This document shows, piece by piece, positions 45,830 to 56,827 of a stretch of 64,000 bases of DNA. Position 1 is the stretch's first letter. The number at the start of each line of letters is the position of its first letter. A program made the position numbers and the translations under genes. The notes beneath the pieces are model-generated. The model ran no database searches, had not been told where the DNA came from, and was given only the letters and a program-made list of their open reading frames with translations. The stretch is from Lota lota (taxonomy: Eukaryota; Chordata; Actinopteri; Gadiformes; Lotidae), in contig JACYXH010000513.1 of NCBI GenBank assembly GCA_026745465.1, positions 1 through 64,000 of the forward strand, in the 5' to 3' direction.

Positions 45830-46379
45830 GGTTCAGGGGTGGGGGGCGCGGTTGGGCACGTGCGCTTCTCTGTTTGGCAAGTATCCTTTGTGTGTGTAAA
45901 TATGTTTTTATATTCAATATTATAAAATTATATTATATTATATTATACTCGTGCGCTTGTCTGTTTGGCGGTGGGGGGGCCCCTGGCGCCTGGCCCCTGT
46001 GGGTCGGGCGCGCACGCGCGCGCGTGTTGCCGTCACTCTCGGGGGGCCTTTGGGTCGTTCGCTCGGGTCGTGGGGCAGGGCCTTGCCTCCCTGTGGGAGG
46101 GAGAGCACGGCGGCACGTAGGAATTTGTATCCTGTTTGCTCGATTGTGCTTTCCCCTCAGTGTGGGCAAGTATCCATTGTGTGTGCAAATATGTTTTTGT
46201 ATTTAATTTTGTATTTAATTTTGTACAATGTTATGACTGTTTTTTCAATTCTGCACTAGTGGACTTTGATGTTGAAATTTGTTTAAGGATGTCTTCATTT
46301 TTGTATATTGTATATATTGTATATATGACTTTGTAAATTTGTGAATTGGAAAAACATTAAAAAGATTTAAAAAAAAAAA
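45830..46379 (+). mobile_element. LINE 3' untranslated end with poly(A) tail
   Basis: GC- and GT-rich noncoding sequence ending ACATTAAAAAGATTT and a run of A (46369-46379). Two related segments within it (GGCAAGTATCCTTTGTGTGT and GGGCAAGTATCCATTGTGTG) indicate an internal duplication. It joins the tRNA-Lys/Thr repeat directly. Confidence 0.5.
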
Positions 46380-46453
46380 GCAGTGCTTTGACATAGCGGA
46401 CGTACAGTTGATGTCAGAGGAAATCAATTGCATTTATACTTTGCAGCTTTACA

Positions 46454-46487
46454 TCCAGTGATCCGAGTTCAAATCTCGGTGGAACCT
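46454..46487 (+). pseudogene. 3' half of tRNA-Gln
   Basis: TCCAGTGATCCGAGTTCAAA followed by TCTCGGTGGAACCT is the 3' half of tRNA-Gln with its T arm and acceptor strand. The 5' half is missing and replaced by the tandem repeat sequence. Confidence 0.75.
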
Positions 46488-47041
46488 ATTGGCACTGTGT
46501 ACCTTCGGAAGACATCTCTGCAGGCTTTCTCACATCAGTAATTAACTACCCAAATGTTCAACACAGTTACAAACTTTGATTTGAAACCAGAACCTTTAAA
46601 TTCATCTTTGTTCAATAATTTTAAGTTAAGGACCATGAAAAGCTTCACCGAATTCTTGAGAGAACAGCAAACAAAGTATGCACTTTTCTGTGGCTGTGTG
46701 AAAGGAGAAACAAGATTGTCATCTTATGCCAATGCTATTGTGGGAGTATGTTACACCACACCCTGAACTGCTAGCATTTCAACACAGGATCTCCTGTTTA
46801 CTGGACATAGATTTGCCCAGGCCTGATCTTCTTCAGTTTTTTATGAATATTACCAAAGACTTGTTCATGGAAAATGTTTATTGAAGAAACACCTATGTGT
46901 ACCATTTGAAAGAAGACCCATAAAGCCATGTGGAATTCTCACATTAACCCCTTAAGAGTGAAGGCGTGCTTTGACACTCACAATGTATGTAACGCTGCAC
47001 AATTACATACAGAACACTTAAACTGTGTCTAAAGACTAGAA

Positions 47042-47114
47042 CGCCCAATGTGGGGCTCGAACCCACGACCCTGAGATTAAGAGTCTCATGCTCTACCGAC
47101 TGAGCTAACCGGGC
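47042..47114 (-). tRNA. tRNA-Lys (CTT)
   Basis: 73 bases, full cloverleaf: acceptor GCCCGGT/ATTGGGC with G, D arm AGCTCAGTCGGTAGAGC, anticodon loop ACTCTTAATC (CTT), T arm GTGGG-TTCGAGC-CCCAC. This is the best preserved of the three lysine copies. Confidence 0.93.
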
Positions 47115-47826
47115 ATGTACACCTCTTCATCCCTGACAATTATAAATCAAAATTGGCCAACACAAAGAAAGTGCCTGAACTTTACCAAGAATGCTTCGTA
47201 TGCCATATAATATGTGCATTGCCCTGGTTCCTTGCAATGTTGTAAAATTTGATTTGAAACCAGAACCTTTAAATTTATCTTTGTTCTTTGATTTTGATAA
47301 GTTAAGGACCATGAACGGCAATGGAAACATTGCATATAATGTGGCAAAGTTTAACACTGTCCTTGTGGAACCCTAACCTTCAAAACGTAATATTATCCTG
47401 ATCCACAGCTACTTACTATTTCGCAGAGTTAATATCGTAGTCAGTGAAGTACAACTAAGACATTATTTTTGCTGGTTTAAAACTCAACCCACTACCCCGC
47501 AAGGATGACTTGAAAAGAGTCACCCATGGCAATTTCTGACAGTCTCCAAGGGGACTTGTAAAGCGGTCAAAAACACAGTCATGTAATGGCATAAAGTGAA
47601 AGCAAGCTGTTTAAGCCCTTTGCTGCATTGCCCTACTCACCCAAGAGCGGACAACACCTTGCTTTGACATAGCGGACGTACAGTTGATGTCAGAGGAAAT
47701 CAATTGCATTTATACTTTGCAGCTTTACAACCACTAGCAAAGTTACCAGTAAGACAAGACGTTTTTTGGTGCTGCAAGTAAAGGTTGTATTAAAATGTAC
47801 ACCAGTTAATAATGATGCAGAGTTGC

Positions 47827-47899
47827 AGGTACTGCTGGGATTTGAACCCAGGATCTCCTGTTTACTAGACAGGCACTTTACCAACTAAGCCACAGCACC
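47827..47899 (-). tRNA. tRNA-Thr (AGT)
   Basis: 73 bases with acceptor GGTGCTG/CAGTACC (one G-T pair) and discriminator T, anticodon loop CTAGTAA (AGT) and T arm CTGGG-TTCAAAT-CCCAG. Confidence 0.92.
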
Positions 47900-48313
47900 A
47901 CTTTGGTGGGAAAGCTTCACCTAATTCTTGAGAGAACAGCAAACAAAGGCTGCACTATTCTGTGGCTGTGTGAAAAGAGAAACAAGATTGTCATCTTATG
48001 CCAATGGTATTGTGGGAGTATGTTACACCACACCCTGAACTGCTAGCATTTCAACACAGGATCTCATGTTTACTGGACATAGATTTGGCCAGGCCTGATC
48101 TTCTTCAGTCTTTTATGAATATTACCAAAGACTTGTTCATGGAAAATGTTTATTCAAGAAACACCTATGTGTACCATTTGAAAGAAGACCCATAAAGCCA
48201 TGTGGAATTCTCACATTAAGACCTTAAGAGTGAAGGTGTGCTTTGACACTCACAATGTATGCAACGCTGCACAATTACATACAGAACACTTAAACTGTGT
48301 CTAAAGACTAGAA

Positions 48314-48386
48314 CGCCCAATGTGGTGCTCGAACACACGACCCTGAGATTAAGAGTCTCATGCTCTACCGACTGAGCTAACCGGGC
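48314..48386 (-). tRNA. tRNA-Lys (CTT), T arm damaged
   Basis: Same as 47042-47114 except in the T stem, GTGTG facing ACCAC, which gives two mismatches, one of them within the internal promoter B box. Probably a poorly active or dead copy. Confidence 0.75.
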
Positions 48387-49098
48387 ATGTACACCTCTTC
48401 ATCCCTGACAATTATAAATCAAAATTGACCAAGACAAAGACAGTGCCTGAACTTTACCAAGAATGCTTCGTATGCCATATAATATGTGCATTGCCCTGGT
48501 TCCTTGCAATGTTGTAAACTTTGATTTGAAACCAGAACCTTTAAATTCATCTTTCTTCTATGATTTTGATAAGTTAAGGACCATGAACGGCAATGGAAAC
48601 ATTGCATACAATGTGGCAAAGTTTAACACTGTCCTTGTGGAACCCTAACCTTCAAAACGTAAGATTATATTGGGCCACAGCTACTTACTATGTCGCAGAG
48701 GCAATATCGTAGTCAGTGAAGTACAACTGAGACATTATTTTTGCTGGTTTAAAACTTAACCCACTACACCGCAAGGATAACTTGAAAAGAGTCACCCATG
48801 GCAATTTTTGCAAGTCTCCAAGGGGACTTGTAAAGCGGTCAAAAACACAGTCATGTAATGGCATAAAGTGAAAGCAAGCTGTTTAAGCCCTTTGCTGCAT
48901 TGCCCTACTCACCCAAGAGCGGACAACACCTTGCTTTGACATAGCGGACGTACAGTTGATGTCAGAGGAAATCAATTGCATTTATACTTTGCAGCTTTAC
49001 AACCACTAGCAAAGTTACCAGTAAGACAAGACGTTTTTTGGTGCTGCAAGTAAAGGTTGTATTAAAATGTACACCAGTTAATAATGATGCAGAGTTGC

Positions 49099-49171
49099 AG
49101 GTACTGCTGGGATTTGAACCCAGGATCTCCTGTTTACTAGACAGGCACTTTACCAACTAAGCCACAGCACC
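49099..49171 (-). tRNA. tRNA-Thr (AGT)
   Basis: Identical to the copy at 47827-47899 as far as I can see. Confidence 0.92.
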
Positions 49172-49585
49172 ACTTTGGTGTGAAAGCTTCACCTAATTCT
49201 TGAGAGAACAGCAAACAAAGGCTGCACTATTCTGTGGCTGTGTGAAAAGAGAAACAAGATTGTCATCTTATGCCAATGGTATTGTGGGAGTATGTTACAC
49301 CACACCCTGAACTGCTAGCATTTCAACACAGGATCTCATGTTTACTGGACATAGATTTGGCCAGGCCTGATCTTCTTCAGTCTTTTATGAATATTACCAA
49401 AGACTTGTTCATGGAAAATGTTTATTCAAGAAACACCTATGTGTACCATTTGAAAGAAGACCCATAAAGCCATGTGGAATTCTCACATTAAGACCTTAAG
49501 AGTGAAGGTGTGCTTTGACACTCACAATGTATGCAACGCTGCACAATTACATACAGAACACTTAAACTGTGTCTAAAGACTAGAA

Positions 49586-49658
49586 CGCCCAATGTGGTGC
49601 TCGAACCCACGACCCTGAGATTAAGAGTCTCATGCTCTACCGACTGAGCTAACCGGGC
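49586..49658 (-). tRNA. tRNA-Lys (CTT), one T-stem mismatch
   Basis: The T stem GTGGG faces ACCAC, leaving one mismatch at the loop end. It is intermediate between the intact copy and the copy at 48314. Confidence 0.82.
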
Positions 49659-50370
49659 ACGTACACCTCTTCATCCCTGACAATTATAAATCAAAATTGG
49701 CCAAGACAAAGACAGTGCCTGAACTTTACCAAGAATGCTTCGTATGCCATATAATATGTGCATTGCCCTGGTTCCTTGCAATGTTGTAAACTTTGATTTA
49801 AAACCAGAACCTTTAAATTCATCTTTCTTCTATGATTTTGATAAGTTAAGGACCATGAACGGCAATGGAAACATTGCATACAATGTGGCAAAGTTTAACA
49901 CTGTCCTTGTGGAACCCTAACCTTCAAAACATAAGATTATATTGGGCCACAGCTACTTACTATGTCGCAGAGGCAATATCGTAGTCAGTGAAGTACAACT
50001 GAGACATTATTTTTGCTGGTTTAAAACTTAACCCACTACACCGCAAGGATGACTTGAAAAGAGTCACCCATGGCAATTTTTGCAAGTCTCCAAGGGGACT
50101 TGTAAAGCGGTCAAAAACACAGTCATGTAATGGCATAAAGTGAAAGCAAGCTGTTTAAGCCCTTTGCTGCATTGCCCTATTCACCCAAGAGCGGACAACA
50201 CATTGCTTTGACCTAGCGGACGTACAGTTGATGTCGGAGGAAATCAATTGCATTGATACTTTGCAGGTTTGCAACCACTAGCAAAGTTACCAGTAAGACA
50301 AGACGTTTTTTGGTGCTGCAAGTGAAGCTTGTATTAAAATGTACACCAGTTAATAATGATGCAGAATTGC

Positions 50371-50443
50371 AGGTACTGCTGGGATGTGAACCCAGGATCT
50401 CCTGTTTACTAGACAGGCACTTTACCAACTAAACCACAGCACC
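50371..50443 (-). tRNA. tRNA-Thr (AGT) with altered T loop
   Basis: The T loop reads TTCACAT in place of TTCAAAT. This changes the nearly universal A58 to C and alters the B box of the internal promoter. The D arm also has a C-to-T change. Likely weak or inactive. Confidence 0.75.
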
Positions 50444-50757
50444 ACTTTGGTGGTATAGCTTCACCGAATTCTTGAGAGAACAGCAAACAAAGGCTGCACT
50501 ATTCTGTGGCTGTGTGAAAAGAGAAACAAGATTGTCATCTTATGCCAATGCTATTGTGGGAGCATGTTACATCACACCCTGAACTGCTAGCATTTCAACA
50601 CAGGATCTCCTATTTACTGGACATAGATATGGCCAGGCTTGATCTTCTTCAGTCTTTTATGGATATTACCAAAGACTTGTTCATGAAAGATGTTTATTCA
50701 AGAAAGACCTATGTGTACCATTTGAAAGAAGACCCATAAAGCCATCTGGAATTCTCA

Positions 50758-50940
50758 CATTATACATTATATTATGCTCTGGTAATGGGGCCTGGTTATA
50801 AATCAGGGCTGGCACCGGTGGCTCATACCAGAGCTTGACTTCCAGGCGCAGCCGCTGGTTCCTCCACAGCGTGGACGCAATCCAGCGCTGGTCTTGCTGG
50901 GGAATTGTCTCTTTCATTTTTGCCGGCAGCCAGAAGTGAT
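50758..50940 (-). pseudogene. Fragment of a DUF6729-type transposon-like protein
   Basis: The frame reads MKETIPQQDQRWIASTLWRN, then LEVKLWYEPPVPALIYNQAP and LPEH. This resembles from memory the conserved DQRWI...LWYxPPxPxLIxxQ stretch of a fish multi-copy protein family with a DUF6729 zinc domain. It stops where the tRNA repeat begins, and the zinc cysteines further on are absent. Function unknown. Confidence 0.5.
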
Positions 50941-50949
50941 CTAGAGCAA

Positions 50950-51085
50950 TGGGGGGGGGGGGGGGGGGGGGGGGGCAGGGACGGGACCAGGAGGAGCAGG
51001 GATGGGACCAGGAGGAGAAGGCACGGGACCAGGAGGAGCAGGGACGGGACCAGGAGGAACAGGCACGGGACCAGGAGGAGCAAGA
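50950..51085. repeat. Poly-G run and 12/24-bp GGGACCAGGAGGA repeat
   Basis: About 25 G at 50950-50975, then imperfect units of GGGACGGGACCAGGAGGAGCA. Length divisible by three gives a chance LLVPSLLLLVP frame on minus. Confidence 0.9.
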
Positions 51086-51906
51086 CTCCTATTTGACGCA
51101 ACCTACATAAAAGAAATGAAAAATACAATAAAACATCTATCCGCAACACGCTACAGTTTGTAAGACCAGTGTAGAGGTTATTACAGTTGCACTAACCAGA
51201 TGGGAAGAGCCGGTCCTGACAGATGACACAGCAGGGCTGGATGGGGGCAGAGAGAAAGGGGAGATGGGCCTGATATATCTGGGACTGGAAGTCGCTCGAG
51301 GTGGGGTAGGAGATGGAGGGCTTCTCCCAGCTGGGGTAGTGGCAGGGCTGGAGGGACGCTGTGAGAGAGGGGGGGAAACGTACCTGATGAAGTCAATTTA
51401 TAAAACAATGATAGTGTACTGCTTGATGGCGGTGTTCTTAGGCATCAGACACAGCTATAGCTACATGTATCACCTCAACAGGCTTCCTAGTCACATTTAG
51501 ATTAGGCCTGGCTGCAGCAGACAAAGTCCCACCGAACTGCACTTTCTCAAACTGAAAATCAAACAAGAATAGTCATTAATAAAATAGTGCAAAAAAAGAA
51601 CATAATACACACCGATACCATACAAGTTAATAAAAGGAAACCACCAACTCATTGTTAACAATGTCTCTGGCGTGCACTATTGCTCCTTTTCACTCGAATG
51701 CCAGTCCATTCATCTCGATGTGCCCACCTCGTCTCTCATCGTGATCTCGAAGCTCCTGTCCCCCCTTTCACTCTGCATCCCCATCATCACACCTCCACAC
51801 ACTTTCTTAACCTTCCTCAGTGCATCCATCATTGACGTCGCTTCCTTTACCCTCCACCGTCCACCGTCAGTTCTTCCCCATCCATCTCTCTCACAACACC
51901 CCGTGT
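51086..51906. other. No confident gene
   Basis: Short frames only. It may be the remainder of the element that carries the DUF6729-like fragment. Confidence 0.4.
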
Positions 51907-52057
51907 GCCTCACCGTTTCCTCTACTCTCACCGTGTGCGTTACGCCGCCGCCGCCGCCGTCGTTCGTTCCGATCTCGTTCACTAGTTTGTCTGTCCGTCT
52001 CGATGCTTCTCTCCGTTCCTTCACTGCGTTTTTCCGTCGTCGTTTTCTCCGTTCCAA
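51907..52057 (+). repeat. 150-bp repeat shared with 2396-2545
   Basis: Second copy, with GCCGCCGCCGCC where the first has GCCGCCGTCGTC. Homopolymers of C (52117-52128) and G (52149-52162) follow in this locus. Confidence 0.65.
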
Positions 52058-52493
52058 ATTCAGCAGGCATGCTGTCCTTCCTCGACGTTCACCTCTCCCT
52101 ACAAACAAACGAAACCCCCCCCCCCCCCACCAAACAGCAAAAGCTGTCGGGGGGGGGGGGGAACAACACGGTAATACACACACACTGGTAGACAAGCGAA
52201 ATACTAAACGGTATAACGAAACAAACACGAAATACCAAAGAGAACAATATTCAAACAATTGCTCTCTCAACAAAACTCTGTGCGCGCTCACTTCCTGCAT
52301 CAACCAGATGGGGGTGGTATGGGCGTGGTCAGGGTGGTATGGGCGTGGTCAGAGTGGTACAGACGCAGACACATCATAGAAAGATTACCGGGGTGGATCG
52401 TTGGGTGAATTTCGTTAAACTTGTCATTGAAATCAAAGATCGCTTCTTGCTCACAGATACCGACACAGACACACTGTGGGTTGATGTTAAACC

Positions 52494-52567
52494 CTACCCG
52501 TCTGGGAATTGAACCCCGGTCTCACCCGCGTGACAGGCGGGGATACTGACCACTATACTAACGAGGA
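52494..52567 (-). tRNA. tRNA-Asp-like gene, probably a pseudogene
   Basis: 74 bases on the minus strand match tRNA-Asp(GTC) at 44460, with a two-base insertion after the anticodon stem (GCGGG-TG-AGACC), one acceptor mismatch (TCCTCGT/ACGGGTA) and one T-stem mismatch. Flanks on both sides match those of the first copy in inverted orientation. Confidence 0.7.
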
Positions 52568-52859
52568 CCTGTTGGAATGAGAATACCTCGACATTGGTAA
52601 GCGCATTGACGTCTACAGGTGTACATTTTATATTCAACACTTGATAACACTTGCCATGGCGCTGAGCGGGGCCAGCGCTAATGCGCTCCCGGGGGCCAGC
52701 TGGGGGAGAGCGGCGGTCTGCTCCGTCTACCAGCGCTCCCCTGGGCCGTCTGGGCCGCTGCGCTGGAGCCGGGCTGACACAATGTCTTGAAACACATCTC
52801 TAGTGGGACTGCTGATGTCTTCTGTGTCTCTCTCCATTTCTGTCTGACCAAAGACATCC

Positions 52860-52865
<6 letters not shown>
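52568..52865. other. Inverted flank of the tRNA-Asp copy, then GC-rich stretch
   Basis: GACCTGTTGGAATGAGAA to CATTGACG is the inverted 5' flank of the tRNA-Asp gene. From 52655 to 52780 the sequence is GC-rich (AGCGGGGCCAGCGC) without a frame that I recognise. Confidence 0.5.

Positions 52866-52946
<81 letters not shown>
52866..52946. repeat. (GA)n microsatellite
   Basis: About 80 bases, followed by two copies of a GATTATTCAGTACAATACAG unit. Confidence 0.95.
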
Positions 52947-52947
<1 letters not shown>

Positions 52948-53214
52948 TTATTCAGTACAATACAGATTGAGAGAGAGAGATTATTCAGTACAATACAGAT
53001 TGAGAATATAGCTATTCTACTAAATACATATTGTAGAGAATGCTCATTTTCCACTGAATATGTCCCATTCCACTTTTGTAAATTTGAATTTAAATCAAAA
53101 ATGTTTAGAAACATTTTATTATGTTAACAAAATGAACACTTCACATTGTCAATATTTTCTACTTCCTGTAGTCGATTGTAACTTGATATCGTTAAACGTA
53201 TAAAAACCACGAAG

Positions 53215-53815
53215 AAGAGGAGAGCGGACAGAGAGATGGAGAGAGAAATTAACTTTAACCGAACATTTAGATTGGAAGAAACAGGCCCAGTGATGTTGAC
53301 ACAGAGACATCGATAACAGTCAGCTTCACTGTAGGAGAGAGGGAGGGAGAGGGAGAGAGGGGAGGATAGAGAGAGAGAAAGGGAAGGTGGGAGAGAGAGA
53401 GGGGGAGGGAGAGAGAGAATCACGAGAGTCAGGATTGCGGGAACGAAGATACTACCGGGTGGAGAGTAACAACAAACTGGCGCCGTCTGCTAGGAAGCGC
53501 GGTGGAGAAATAGGGAGCGTAGATTGGTGATTGCTGGCAGTGTGTGTAAACAGAAGCACGTGGAGAAGTGGCAGCCGGCGGCCGCTAGGTGGCGGCAGTG
53601 GACGGAGTGACACACAGGCCCAATGCTGTTGACACAGAGACATCGATGACAGTCAGCTTCACTGTAGGAGAGAGGGAGGGAGAGAGAGGGAGGGGGGAAG
53701 AGGGAAGGTGGGAGAGAGAGAGAGAGGGAAAGGGAGGGGAAAAGAGGTGAAGAGAGGAGAGGGGGGGAGAGTGAGAGGAGGGAAAGAGAATTAGGGAGCC
53801 TAAGGAGAATGTACC
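53215..53815. repeat. GA-rich region with a duplicated segment
   Basis: ACACAGAGACATCGAT followed by CAGTCAGCTTCACTGTAGGA occurs at about 53299-53335 and 53632-53668. Each copy is followed by a GGGAGAGA-rich tract. Confidence 0.85.
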
Positions 53816-53937
53816 TAGTCTACTGAATACATATTGTAGAGAATGTACCTATTCTACTGAATACATATTGTAGAGAATGTACCTATTCAACTGAATACAT
53901 ATTGTACTGAGAAGGTACCTATTCTACTGAATACAAA

Positions 53938-55135
53938 GGGTAATGAAGGTTTAATAGAAGAGTTCTCAACAGATTTATTCTTTATTATTCGTTGGTTCCT
54001 ATAACTATATAAGCCTAGTTATAAAGGGTAATGAAGGTTTAATAGAAGAGTTCTCAACAGCTTTATTCTTTATTATTCGTTGGTTCTTATAACTATATAA
54101 GCCTATAAAGGGTAATGAAGGTTTAATAGAAGAGTTCTCAACAGCTTTAGTCTTTATTATTCATTGGTTCCTATAACTATATAAGCCTAATTATAAAGGG
54201 TAATAAAGGTTTAATAGAAGAGTTCTCAACAGCTTTATTCTTTGTCATTCATTGGTTGCTATAACTATATAAGCCTATAAAGGGTAATGAAGGTTTAATA
54301 GCGCACCGCGGTGATGTTAGTTGGACTATGTTGTCTTCAAAACCAAATAGGGGGTTGAAATAGATTTGGTTCAGATTAGTCTTGGTGTAAAGACCGGACA
54401 TCGGACAATATTTCACACTATTAGATCGCTGATAACGATATTCATGTTGAAAATCCCTCCGATTCTTCACGGACGTGGCGCGACAGTGTATGCCGCAGAA
54501 TGCCTGCAGAAGAGCGCGTCCATGAGTCCATCCGAGCTGCTGAAGGAACGCGGAAGGCGCGGGCACGCTACCGCCGTGTTGTTCCCGCGGCTGGTCTCTT
54601 CTCATTGGTTGGCCACATCCACACTACCTGTGTTGTGTGAGGTTCAGAGGCTGACTCCTGATACTGCCTCATGAGCAGCATCAACGTGATGTACTGTGGT
54701 GGCTCAGACCGCTACAAAAGACAACTAAACACTGGTTCACTTGAGGAGGAGCATTTAACACAAGGTATTGTTACTTATGCCACGTTCACCATCATGAGAC
54801 TTATTGCACTCATCTATTCTCATATCCTATTCTTTCTCCTAATAAACACAACGATGACCTATCAGTCAGTCAGTCTCTCTGCATGGAGAGCAGTAGTACC
54901 AGACGTAGGCTTATATAGTTATGGGAACCAAAGAATGATAAAGAATAAAGCTGTTGAGAACTCTTCTATTAAACCTTCATTACCCTTTATAATTAGGCTT
55001 ATATAGTTATAGGAACCAACGAATAATAAAGAATAAAGCTGTTCAGAACTCTTCTATTAAAACGTCACTACCCTTTATAATTAGCCGTATATAGTTATAA
55101 GAACCAACAAATAATAAATAAAGCTGTTGAGAACT
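53938..55135. mobile_element. Foldback-like structure with inverted arms made of tandem 80-100 bp units
   Basis: The left arm (53938-54300) has about four direct copies of a unit containing AAAGGGTAATGAAGGTTTAA, TAGAAGAGTTCTCAACAG and ATAACTATATAAGCCTA. The right arm (54905-55135) carries about 2.5 copies of the same unit in inverted orientation. The centre (54300-54900) is unrelated. It contains a GC-rich part and a short frame starting MSSINVMYCGGSDRYKRQ at 54671, followed by a possible donor (ACAAG/GTATTG). Terminal inverted arms made of internal repeats are typical of foldback DNA transposons. I see no transposase. Confidence 0.6.
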
Positions 55136-55880
55136 CTAGCCATAGTCTTGGTGCATGGCAATTCGTCTCATACACAGAACACACAGATTATTGTATTTGT
55201 ATAGGTCTATATTCCTTGTTTGAGAGACAACTTCTCGCTCTGGAAAGCAACCAGGGTTTTCTTTCTGCATTATGCGATTATTCTAGTAACGTTGACTAAA
55301 GAGCATAGGTTACTAAGTTTAAGATCATAGAAGACATACTAAGACAGAACAAGATAAGTGTTAATGGTGGTAATGATAAGAATTGTAGGTTATATAATTA
55401 TATCGAATAATGAGCACTGTCAATAACCTCCTATTTATAACACTCTACTTTTATATATAACAAGTATTTATTTAAAGTAATAATAACTCAAGTAGAAGTA
55501 AAAGTAGTCATCAGATAATGACTTGAGGAAGAGTAAGAAAGTATGTAGTGAAAAGACTACTCAAGTACTGAGTTACTTCATACCAAATGTTTTATTGTTG
55601 TAATAAGCAGAGCAAGATTAAAGTAAATAGACACATTACATTGTATATGCTTGTCTATAGACATTAACAACATATAAAATAGCATGTATCCCTTCAAATA
55701 AAACACAGAACAACACATTAAATCTTTACAAAAAAAAGAAGGAAAATACAGCCACAATAAATCTCTCTCTTGCCTCCATTTTTAATTCACAAAACAGACT
55801 TGAGTAAAAGTGAAAAGTATGTGACATTAAAAAATGTAAAAGTTATTGAAGTAAATGAGAGAAAATATAACTTTTTCGTG
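55136..55880. other. 3' flank of the orphan B30.2 exon, no gene
   Basis: Matches 13.07-13.50 kb in part, as expected from duplication of the B30.2 segment. Confidence 0.6.
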
Positions 55881-55884
55881 TATT

Positions 55885-56112
55885 AATGTGTGTTTGTACT
55901 ATGTGTGTGTACTATGTGTGTGTGTACTATGTGTGTGTGTGTGTACTATGTGTTTGAACTGTGTGTATGTGTACTATGTGTGTGTGTGTGTGTACTATGT
56001 GTTTGTACTGTGTGTGTACTATGTGTGTGTGTGTACTATGTGTGTGTGTGTGTGTACTATGTGTTTGTACTATGTGTGTGTAATATGTGTTTGTACTATG
56101 TATGTGTACGTG

Positions 56113-56147
<35 letters not shown>

Positions 56148-56232
56148 GTGTGTGTACTATGTGTGTGTGTGTACTATGTGTTTGTACTATGTGTGTGTGT
56201 ACTATGTGTGTGTGTGTGTGTCTGTGTATGAG
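55885..56232. repeat. TGTGTACTATG-type TG-rich repeat
   Basis: Irregular GTGTGTACTATGTGTTTGTA units, expanded relative to the TG run beside the exon at 13.66 kb. Confidence 0.9.
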
Positions 56233-56276
56233 TGGGTCCGCCTGCCCACCCGCCGGAGCGTGTGCGTGTTTTCTTT

Positions 56277-56827
56277 CTACAACCGACACAGAGACACTGA
56301 GGCACCACCCCATACCCCAAACGCAGGGAGGAGGTCCTCCTGGGTGAAGGTGGACTGGAAGGTGTGGATGTGTGTCAGTGTGTCTGAGGACCCTCCTACA
56401 TCTGGCGACACTCTGTAGAAGGACAGAGTGCCAGCAGGCCGGTCCAGATACACTCCTACTCTGTTAGAGCCAGCGGGGGGGAGACGTATGGCTGTTACAC
56501 TACCGTTGTACCAGGCAGTGTAACTATCATCATCACAATAAAGACTCCAGGACTTGTTGTTCCCTCCAAGGCTGCTGTCACCACCCCCTCCTCTCCTTGT
56601 GATTCCTCTGTATGTCACTCCTATATCAACACCTCCTTCCCTCTCTACCTCCCAGTAACAGCGGCCAGTCAGAGCCTCTCTACACAACACCTGGGGCCGG
56701 GGGTCAAATCTCTCTGGGTGATCAGGATACGACTGCTGCTCTCTAACCCACGTCACCTTTCTGTTGTCCTCAGACAGAGAGAGTAGTCTGTGGGCTGTGT
56801 TTGGGTCCAGTGTGAGTTCACAGGCAT
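56277..56827 (-). CDS. Orphan B30.2 (PRY-SPRY) exon
   Basis: 551 bases from acceptor (CCCATCAG/ATGCC) to stop, uninterrupted. Motifs: VTWVREQQSYPDHPERFD, RCYWEVEREG, GVYLDRPAGTLSFYRVS, SVSLCRL. One codon shorter than the copies at 13.66 and 42.26 kb. Upstream on the same strand I find no TRIM or NLR exon up to 59 kb, so either its gene is broken or the partner exons lie outside the window. The locus is an inverted copy of 41.2-42.8 kb, including the intron and the minisatellite. Confidence 0.75.

Larger units (their letters stand above)
46385..50757. repeat. Tandem tRNA repeat, period 1272 bp
   Basis: The word GCTTTGACATAGCGGACGTA marks the units at 46385, 47661, 48933 and 50205 (spacings 1276, 1272, 1272). 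Each full unit carries tRNA-Thr then tRNA-Lys on the minus strand. The first unit has a tRNA-Gln fragment where tRNA-Thr should be, and the last stops near 50757 before its tRNA-Lys. Units 2 and 3 are nearly identical; unit 4 differs more. Each unit also carries a degenerate tRNA-Thr-like piece (for example 46775-46810). Confidence 0.95.

Noticed and set aside
47127..50739. Repeated 60-65 codon frames in the tRNA array
   Set aside because: They recur because the 1272-bp unit recurs. They overlap the tRNA genes or read low-complexity AT-rich sequence on both strands, with no family match.
51672..52379. 235-codon plus frame and 197-codon overlapping minus frame
   Set aside because: They overlap on opposite strands, include homopolymer-encoded stretches and match no family that I recognise. 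I treated the area as repeat-derived.
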